A stretch of 64,000 bases of DNA, from contig NC_080172.1 of the NCBI RefSeq assembly GCF_950295315.1, forward strand, positions 80,929,118 through 80,993,117. Reading direction: 5' to 3'. Below, in pieces: positions 56,601 through 64,000 of this stretch. The notes beneath the pieces are model-generated. The model saw only the letters and a program-made list of their open reading frames with translations. It was not told the origin of the DNA and made no database searches. How positions within the stretch are numbered: position 1 is the stretch's first letter; the number at the start of each line of letters is the position of its first letter. A program made the translations under genes and the position numbers. The stretch comes from Erinaceus europaeus (Eukaryota > Chordata > Mammalia > Eulipotyphla > Erinaceidae).

Positions 56601-57489
56601 AGTTTCCTTCTCAACACTGCTTTAGCTGTGTCCCAAATATTCTCATAACTTGTGTCTTCATTTTCATTTGTTTCCAGGAACATTTGAATTTCTTGCTTGA
56701 GTGTCTCTCTGACCCAGTAGTTCTTAAGCAATATGTTGTTGAGTTTCCAAATTCTGTGAAATTCAGTAATTTTCTGTTTATTGTTGAATTTTAGCTTTAG
56801 TCCACTGTGGTCTGATAAGATACTTGGTATGATTTCAATGCTCTTGAATTTGTTGATTCTGTCTTTATGGCCTAACATGCGGTCCATCCTTGAGGATGTA
56901 CTGTGTGGATTTGAAAAGACTGTGTATTCTTGTTTTGGGGGGTGAAGAACTCTGAAATTGTTCAGGAGGTCTAGGCTGTCCATCTCTTCATTTAATTCTC
57001 TTGTTTCTTTGATGATTTCTGCTTCGTTGATCTGTCTTAGTGAGAGAGTGGGGTGTTAAAGTCTCCCACCATTATTGTATTACTACTGATGTATTTTTAT
57101 AGTTCTTTCAGTAGTTGTTTGATATCTTTAGATGATCCCTTGTTGGGTGCATAAATGTTAGTAATTGTTAAATCTTCTTGATTCATTGGTCCTCTAATCA
57201 CTATGTAATAGCCTTACCTATCTTTTATTACTTTATTCAATTTAAAGTCTATTGTGTCAGAGATGAGAATGACTATTCCTGCCCTTCTTTGTGGACCATT
57301 AGCCTGTATTATAGTTTTCCATCCTTTCTCTTTAAGTCTGTGTTTGTCTTGTTGCGTCAGATGGAATTCTTCAAGCAGCATATGTTTGGGTTGTGTTTCT
57401 GATCCATCTTCCCATTCTGTGCTTTTAATGGGTGAGTTTATGCCACTGACATTTATTGATATTATGGATTTAATGTATTTTAATGCCAT
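53695..57489 (-). pseudogene. L1 ORF2p (endonuclease, reverse transcriptase), inactive
   Basis: The span of about 1265 codons is close to the usual L1 ORF2 length of about 1275. The endonuclease start has 'SINVSGINSPIK' near 57460, and its end has '[20 protein letters not shown]' near 56880 and '[11 protein letters not shown]' near 56815. Reverse transcriptase has '[19 protein letters not shown]' near 55530 and the active-site 'FADDVIVF' near 55400. The C-terminus has 'AAQFIIAKTWKQHRCP' near 53900 and 'MEYHAAIKNNEP' near 53830. Multiple stops and frameshifts split the frame. Confidence 0.92.
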
Positions 57490-57559
57490 TATTCAAAAAA
57501 ATTTTATTTTATTAAAAATATTTATTTTTATTTTATATGCTAAGTATTATGGTGATGTT

Positions 57560-58660
57560 CTTATTTATAAGAGGTCTTTTAGTACCTCTTTTAGGGAAGG
57601 CTTGATGATGGTTGCCTCCTTTAAATGTTGTCTGTCTGAGAATGTTTTGATCCCTCTATCTAGTTTGAATGAAAATCTAGCAGGATATATTATCCTTGGT
57701 TGAAACCGTTTTTCCATTCAGGGCTCGACAGATATCTTGCCATTCTCTTCTGGCTTTCAGAGTTTGAATGCAGAAGTCTGCTGATAGACTTATGGGTTTT
57801 CCCTGTATGTGACTTTTTGTTTTTCTTTTGCAGCCTTTAGGACCCTTTCTTTATCCTTACTTCTTTTCATTCTAACAATGATGTATGTTGATGTCTTCAG
57901 GTCTGAGTTGATTCTTTGGGACTCTCTGGGCCTCTTGAATCTTAATGTCTTTTCTGTTGTTTAGGTTAGGTCTGGGAAGTTTTCTTATATTATTTCATCT
58001 AGACTGTTGACTTCTCTTTCCTCTCTTTCTTCCTCTGATAGGCCTATTATATGAATGTTACTTCTTTTGAGATCATTCCATATGTCTCTGTTGTTGGTTT
58101 CAGTGTCTCTTAATCTCTTTTTGAGCTCCTTTACCTCTTTCTTAGTTTTCTCTAGCACATCCTCTGTCTGTCTAATTCTGTTTTATGCTTCTGTTAGTCT
58201 GCTTTCCCTTCCCTCAGCTTCTTTCTTTAGTTCAGTTATAGTATTAGCTTATTCTGCTAGTTAGCCTTTTAGTTCTACTATTTCAGTTTTCAGTTCTCTA
58301 ATTACCTCGAGGTAGCTTGTATTTTCTTTGCTCTGTTGTTTCCTTAATTCTGATAGCCCTTTCCTCCATAGTTGTCTTCATCTCTGTGATTATTAGGTTT
58401 ATTATTGCTTGCATACTTTTCTTATGTATGGTTACTTCTGACTGATTTGGAATTTCTTCCGGGCTCCTGTCCTGATTCATTGTGGTAGCAGTTTTATTTG
58501 CTCTTGATTTAACCATTTTTTTAATTGATGTGGTCTTTATTTTTCTATTCTGTGATTCTTCAGTTGTTTTGAGTACAAGCCACGCTATACTAAAGACCTT
58601 TATGACAAATGCAGTCACCAACCTCAGAAATTACAACAATAGCATCGGAAGCAAGGATTT
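57560..58660 (-). pseudogene. L1 ORF1p, inactive
   Basis: The N-terminal part is open at 58621-58298 (basic, Lys/Thr-rich). A Lys/Glu-rich coiled-coil-like region follows at about 58290-58060. The RNA-binding C-terminal region is near 57850-57700 ('KARREWQDI' readable). Frames are broken. The exact start codon is uncertain. Confidence 0.75.
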
Positions 58661-59742
58661 ATTCAGTTCATCCAATACCAGTTAACCAAACAACACCTCC
58701 AGTCCAAGAAAAATTAAGAAGAAAATCTAAATGAACAAGAAAGAGAAAGGAAAAAAAGAAAGTAAGAATAGATAATTGTGCAAACATACTGTCCATTATA
58801 AATTCTAGGGTTAGAAAGAGGAGAAAGGAAAGTAGAAAACACACACACACACACACACGCACAGTCCAGTCTGAGTCAGATTTCTTCCCCAAAATAATTC
58901 ATAAGTGGGTATCTGTGAATTCAGAAAGCAAAAGAAGGAGGAAGGAAGAAAAGGAAAAAAAAAAGGAAGGGCAGTGAAAACAAAGAGGTTTTTTTATTAT
59001 TATTATTTAATTAGCTAGGAGGAAGGAAGAGGTAGAGAGAAACAAGTTCTTCTCACAATGGGTAGGACACCCAGTTACCTATCAATGGAAACAACAACAA
59101 CAGTTAATTTTGGTCAACGTGAAGAAGGTGGAGGGTAAAGGGACACACGTATATAATAATAGTATTAATAAAATATAATAGAGTGAAAAACACTGTCAGT
59201 CAGCAGTTTGGACCACTCCAGATTGGCTGCAGACAGCCTGAGCAAAGACAACCAATTTTAAGAAGTATCCAAAAAAAAAAAAAAAAAAACAAAACTCCAG
59301 GTAGTCTTTCCCAGGTAGTGATGAGGCTCTGATTGGTCAGGAATTTTGTCACTCAAATAGAGCTCCAGCCACTTAAAAAAAATAGAAGTTAAACAAAAAG
59401 GAAAAGGCTTGGAATGACACCCCTGCTGATCCAGGAATCTTGGTAAAGAAAGTAGCTCAGTGGGAAGCCTGCTAGAAGGGGCTGTCCAGCCCCTGGGGTG
59501 GGCAGGGGAGGGGTGAGCTCAGAAATAATCCAAATTTCCCTTTCATTGTCCCCCTGGCCTCCATTTGTCAGCTCAAGAGTGAGTTATGGGACTCTATTTT
59601 GGTGTCACCCTGATCAACCCATGTTCACCTTCCTACAGACAACCCAGTATCCTACTCTATCCAGAGTATCCAGGTCGCAAGCTGCTGCTTTTTGGAGCTC
59701 ACAGCAGCTGCTGCTCCCAAGTCTCTATCTTGGCTTTGCCTC
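58661..59742 (-). promoter_or_regulatory. L1 5' UTR
   Basis: The 5' UTR begins at the TSD with a pyrimidine-poor, CAG-rich start ('gccaagatagagacttggga' on the minus strand). It contains (CA)n at 58838-58860, an A run at 59271-59288 and purine-rich blocks. L1 5' UTRs carry the internal promoter; no specific factor site is claimed. The first ~100 nt also form the 5' part of the deleted element at 3986-4088. Confidence 0.75.
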
Positions 59743-59756
59743 ATTTCTCAACTTCT

Positions 59757-60934
59757 ATCCATGAGTGAGACCACCCCATAGTCATCCTTCTCTTTCTGGT
59801 GTATGTACTTGACATGACTCTTTCAATCTCCATCCAAGATAAGGTGAGGAAGGTGAATTCATCATTCGTAATACTTAGTAATATTTCATTGTGTATATAT
59901 ACCACCAATTACTCAATCACTCATCTGTTGTGGTATGGTCTATTAGAAATTATGCTGTTATGAACATAGATATAATATACCCATCTTTTTGGATGAGTGT
60001 GTTTGGTTCCTTAGAATATATGCCCAGGAAAGGAATTGCAGGGTCATAGGATAGGTCCATTTCTAGCTTTCTGATAGTTCTCCAGACTGCTTTTCACAGA
60101 CTAGAGACAGAAAGGGAGAGAAAGACAGAGAGGGGAGACATCACATCACCTGCCATGTGGGTGCCAAGGAAAAACCCAGGTCCTCATGCATGGTAAAGTG
60201 TATACTCTCTGCACAAAGTGAACTATCTTCAGGTCCCCTGGGTTTCTGCTAATTTTATACTTTCTTGGACATTGTTGAAGTTTCTTGCATAGAATTTTAG
60301 GTCTGTTTTCAATAGTTTGAGGAATTTCCAGACTACTTTTTCTAGAAAAAGGGCAATTTATATTCCTACTATCAGTGTAAAATTGTTCTCTTTTTTTCTA
60401 CACCCTCTCCAAAATGCATTTTCTCTGTCTTTCAAGTATGACATTTATGCATATGTGATGTGATATCTCATTTTTGTCTTGATTTGAATTTATCTGATAA
60501 TAAGTGACAAGTTTGTTCAGGTCTTCTCCCCATTTTTAATGTAGTTGTTTATTTGTTGCTATTGTTGAGCTTTGTGAGTTCATGTATATTTTTATTATTA
60601 GTCCTTTTATATATGATGTGTAAATATTTTATTTCATTTAATAGAGTATCTTTTTAAATTTGGTGATGGTTTCCTTTGCCGTGCAGAAGCTTTTCAGTTT
60701 TATATAATCCTACTGAATTATTTTTGCTTTTGTTTTCCTGAATATTTGACTGGAGCCTTGAAATGAAGACATCTTATAATATTCTACTAAGATTTTCTTA
60801 TATGTTTTTAATATTTTCTGGTCTAGCTTTTAGGTTATTTGGTCATTTTGAGTTGACTTTTATGCACAGTGACATGTGGTAGATTTGTTTCATTCATCTG
60901 CATGTTGTTAGCCAGTTTTTGCAATAATGTTTGG
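59757..60934 (-). mobile_element. older L1, ORF2 C-terminal half, host of the long L1
   Basis: It continues the older L1 of 51000-51247. Diverged ORF2 C-terminal coding DNA on the minus strand ('ccactcttcatctgttg'-like block at 59915-59935) is interrupted at about 60095-60240 by an old SINE and resumes to about 60930. Confidence 0.75.
60095..60242 (-). mobile_element. old SINE inside old L1
   Basis: The minus strand reads a purine/CT-rich body and 'catgaggacctgggtttttc' (B-box region), ending near 'aggtcccctggg'. Type 4/5-like. Confidence 0.55.
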
Positions 60935-61352
60935 GTTCCCCCAAAAGCAAGTCCAAGAGCAAGAATCAAAAGTTCAACCTAGGAAATGAAAGTGAGGGAC
61001 AGGCAGACTGAGGTGGCTAAGAAGGAAGCAACAAGAGAAGGAAATATGATTGATCTGGGTACTGTTAATTGAAACCAAGTACTAGATCAGTCAGAGAGGC
61101 ATTTCCCTCCTCTATATGTCATATGTAGCTGGACACTTTTTTTTTGTCACTGAACACTAATATTTATAAACTATAAGGGAAATATAAACTAGAAGTAATT
61201 AAGTATATAAATTAGCATGCTTGAAAGTATAGAAGTTTTTTCTGTGAAGATTGCTGATGTGTGTAGCAGAGATAAAGAATATGGCCATAGAAGTACACAG
61301 TTTTGGATAAAGTGATCACAGAATGTTGATGTTGTGATAGAAGAAAGAATTG
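60935..61352. other. single-copy stretch
   Basis: Nothing recognised. Confidence 0.4.
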
Positions 61353-61473
61353 ACGGGCAGGGGTAGATAGCATAATGCAAAGAGACTCTCATGCCTGAGG
61401 CTCTAAAGTCCCAGGTTCAATCCAATCCCCTGTACCACCATAAGCCAGAGCTGAGCAGTGCTCTGGTAAAAAA

Positions 61474-61505
<32 letters not shown>

Positions 61506-61525
61506 AAAATAAAATAAAATAAAAT
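61353..61525 (+). mobile_element. SINE type 3 with (AAAT)n/(AAAAT)n tail
   Basis: It starts 'gggcaggggtagatagcata', contains 'gtcccaggttcaatcc' and 'gagctgagcagtgctctgg', and ends in an AAAT then AAAAT array (61470-61525). Confidence 0.9.
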
Positions 61526-61576
61526 CGAGGGAATCCATAGAGTGACCTTAGATTTCATTTAGAAAGTAACATTACT

Positions 61577-61800
61577 AGTGGGGCCTGGTGGTTCTGCACC
61601 TGTTTAAGTGCACACATTACAGTGTGCAAGTTCCCAGGTTCAAGCCTCCGGTTCCCACCAGCAAGGGGAAAGCTTTGTGAGTACTGAAGCAGTGATGCAG
61701 GTGTCTTTCTGTTTCTCTCCCTCACTACCCTCTTCCCTCTCCACTTCTGGCTGTCTCTATCCAGTAAATAAGTAAATATAATTAAAAAAATAATAAAATA
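61577..61800 (+). mobile_element. SINE type 2 with near-exact TSD
   Basis: The TSD 'agaaagtaacattact' (61561-61576) pairs with 'agaaattaacattacc' (61801-61816). The head is 'ggggcctggtggttctgcac', the B-box 'aggttcaagcctccgg', and the tail AAT-rich. Confidence 0.92.
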
Positions 61801-61816
61801 AGAAATTAACATTACC

Positions 61817-62598
61817 AGAAGGGAAAAAAATGCAACACCCTGAAATGAGAGTGTAGTTGGCATGTTCAAGGAACAACAACAGATCTAGAGGCAGTGTGGA
61901 TGGACAAGGAAGGTATCATAGAACTGCAATACTTCATATAATAGGTGCTCACTGAATGCTCACTGAAGTACAGAAAATAGAAATTTGAAATTGTCAGGTC
62001 CAGAGACAAAGTGCTATGTTTCCTCAGAATTCTCGTTCTTACACAGTGTAGGCAGAGTAGATTTTTATGTTTTCTCTTCTTGATTCCTACAATATGCTCA
62101 TTTATTTTAGAAATATTTCATAGTCTCGCAGTTTTATCTATTTGTACCTCTTGTGTTTTACCTGACTTCCTACTTATGTGATAATTCTTGTGATGGCAGA
62201 CCTATATATATTTTCCTCATTAATGTAGTCCCATCCTGGCACATATATCTTTTGAAAGAATAAGATGTTGTCTCTGTAATGGAAATTTCTTCAACAAGTA
62301 GATATCAGGTATAAACAAGATAATTAGTTAGAAATTAAATTTGTATATATATTTATCCTAGTCATCGGTATTCTAAGAAGTTGTGTTCTGAGAAAGTGGG
62401 GTGTGTGTGTATGTGTGTGTGTGAGAGAGAGAGAAGCCATAGTTTCTTCTGACAAAATAACAGTGTGTTGGAAGCTCCCACAAGTCAACTTTGCAGACAT
62501 ACTGAGCTGAAACCAGCAGTCCATTTAAATGAAATTGGATGGTACTTTTTCTTTATAGTTTTCTTTATTGGAATGCATTGCTTTCAAAATGTTGAATG
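61817..62598. other. single-copy stretch with TG/AG repeat
   Basis: A (TG)n(AG)n tract lies at 62399-62434. No gene was recognised. Confidence 0.45.
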
Positions 62599-62604
62599 GA
62601 AATA

Positions 62605-63006
62605 TGTTGTTTTCCACGGGCTGGCTTCACGGGCGGGTAACATGGTTGAGCTGTAAGCAGTATCTCTTTATTCATGCAGGATGCAGCGCAATCTATACCA
62701 AGCTAGACTAAACTAAAAACTACAAACAATCTTGTCCTTATAAATATACTAGCCCAGTAGGGTGGGAACAGGAGGCCACGCAGAGAGGGTGGAGAGAAAA
62801 GTGACTGGTGAAAATCAGGGTATGACAAGGAGAGGGGGCAGAGCAGGCAAGAATTCCACCACAGAACCACCAATGCCCTGGAGGGAGGGTGGTGCTTGCT
62901 AACAGCAGCCATGCAAATAGAATGAAGTGGTTATGTAAATAGAATAGTGTTAATCAGGGGGGATTAAACTAATGAAACAGAAGGGGTTTTTAGAAGCATA
63001 CCAACA
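62605..63006 (-). mobile_element. solo LTR 3 with exact 6-bp TSD
   Basis: A 402-bp minus-strand element with TG...CA ends and exact 'gaaata' at 62599-62604 and 63007-63012. An AATAAA signal (minus, 62667-62672) and a TATA-like 'tatatttataa' (minus, 62738-62748) define R and U3. U3 matches solo LTR 1 over several hundred bases, including the tRNA-Gly-like segment. U5 is different from LTR 1. Confidence 0.92.
62842..62876 (-). other. tRNA-Gly 5'-half-like segment in LTR U3
   Basis: 35 nt on the minus strand match the 5' half of tRNA-Gly with about four differences. Apart from the last base, the differences are not those seen in solo LTR 1, so the common ancestor was closer to the tRNA than either copy. 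Confidence 0.78.
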
Positions 63007-63012
63007 GAAATA

Positions 63013-63330
63013 AACATTTTTGGAGGAACATATTCTTCTAGCCTGATCTTTTTCATTTATATTTATGTCTCAAGGCTTTCAAATGAGTTGTCTGCCATTT
63101 TGAAAGCCTGACTAGTTAGTGCCTCTCTTTTTGCTAGCTAGTCTATTATGCTTTCTGGCTCATACTTTTTATAGTTACCAGGGTTTCATTGCTCCTTTTA
63201 CAGATATGAAGAACACGAGAGATGACAAGATACCACAGAACCAAAATTTCCTTCAGTACAGTGGGGGCTTTACTCAAACTTGGATATGACAAAGCAGGCA
63301 AACTATCCATGTAAGCTATTTTGTTCACTC
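63013..63330 (-). mobile_element. old SINE remnant, type 4-like
   Basis: 63170-63330 reads on the minus strand as a diverged type 4 SINE ('atagcttacatggatagttt' head). 63013-63169 is unassigned. Confidence 0.5.
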
Positions 63331-63689
63331 AGGTTTCATAACAAATGTCCATTCCTTCTGGGAAGCTTTACATGTCTCTGAGACTAGTTCACATATCATT
63401 TTTTACATGATTTATTAGTCTTATTTTTTCCATGACCCCTGTTAGTTGTTTTGCCGGTAAAATACATCTTGAGAATGAACTGTTAAGCCTGTTTTCCCCA
63501 TAGAAATGAAAAGTCAACAAGATGGAGACTGGCCATGTTTCTTAGCCATCTTTCTATCTCCAGTGTTCCAATGATAAGCACATCTTTAAAACATAGAATG
63601 AAAGTTTATAGGGATGAAAAGTTGTCTATAAAAGCACAATTTTAACAAATGTCACAAAAGATCCCATTTCAACTACTTTTCTTTTTTTA
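63331..63689. other. single-copy stretch
   Basis: Nothing recognised. Confidence 0.4.
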
Positions 63690-63905
63690 ATTTTTTAAGT
63701 TATTTTTATTTATTTATTGAATAGAGACAGCCAGGAATCAAGTGAGATGGGGGAGACAGAGAGGGAGAGAGACAGAGAGACACCTGCAGAACTGCTTTAG
63801 CACTCGCAAAGCTTTCCCTCTGCAGGTGGGGATTGGGGTCTCAAACCTGGGTCCTTGTGCATTGTAACAAATGTGTTCAATCAGATGCACCACCACCAGG
63901 CCTCT
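63690..63905 (-). mobile_element. SINE type 2
   Basis: A minus-strand copy with the tail at the left ('ttatttatttattgaataga'), 'ctctgcaggtggggattggg', a B-box read as 'ggtttgagacccc' and the head ending at 'caccaccaggcct'. Confidence 0.9.
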
Positions 63906-64000
63906 CTCAATTATTTTTCTGAAGAATTATTTAATGATTTAAACTGAATAATGTAATCCAGAAATAAAGTGCTTATGGGAAGAAAACAAGTTAAATCTCT

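Larger units (their letters stand above)
51248..59742 (-). mobile_element. L1 retrotransposon with both ends, about 8.2 kb
   Basis: The exact TSD 'atttctcaacttct' (51234-51247 and 59743-59756) bounds the insertion. From right to left it has a 5' UTR of roughly 1 kb, ORF1, ORF2 (57489-53695), a 3' UTR of about 2.16 kb and an A-rich tail (51248-51262, T on this strand). A SINE (52643-52913) with its own TSD accounts for 285 bp. ORFs carry stops and frameshifts, so it is inactive. It is the most complete L1 in the window and the reference for interpreting the others. Confidence 0.92.

Overview
This is a mammalian nuclear DNA window in which I can support no host protein-coding gene, tRNA gene, CRISPR array or bacterial-type feature. 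It is AT-rich, non-coding and crowded with retroelements. The most abundant repeat is a tRNA-derived SINE whose head, internal box and CT-rich body match, from memory, the SINEs of hedgehogs (Erinaceidae, probably Erinaceus). That species call is recognition, not a computed match. All long coding tracts belong to retrotransposons.

Layout. Positions 1-6.1 kb hold small SINE and L1 insertions with readable target-site duplications (TSDs), including a 0.47-kb L1 that joins the L1 5' end directly to the 3' UTR. Positions 6.1-12.3 kb are a plus-strand L1 with ORF1 and ORF2 remnants, split by a younger 1.8-kb L1 insertion. Positions 12.3-25 kb carry SINEs and L1 3' ends, one of them with a twin-priming inversion. 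At 24975-25468 lies solo LTR 1. Positions 25.5-37.5 kb are mostly single-copy DNA with CA/GT repeats, a 41-bp SINE head without a tail (30074-30114) and solo LTR 4 (33309-33971). At 38009-38577 an RTE-like non-LTR retrotransposon 3' end interrupts a SINE. Positions 38.7-42 kb are an old L1 3' UTR broken by solo LTR 2 (39209-39677) and two SINEs. Positions 42-49 kb are mostly single-copy. Positions 49.3-61 kb are layered minus-strand L1s, including an insertion with both ends present (51248-59742) inside an older L1. Solo LTR 3 (62605-63006) and SINEs close the window.

What the elements say together. L1 supplied the machinery for most events (A-rich tails, 10-18 bp TSDs), and the nesting gives a relative chronology. 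Three solo LTRs have exact 6-bp TSDs and form a related set: LTR 1 and LTR 3 share a U3 segment that matches the 5' half of tRNA-Gly, while LTR 1 and LTR 2 share U5. The element most out of place is the RTE-like fragment, whose C-terminal reading frame resembles invertebrate-type non-LTR retrotransposons rather than L1 or BovB. Family assignments rest on pattern recognition; no database search was run.
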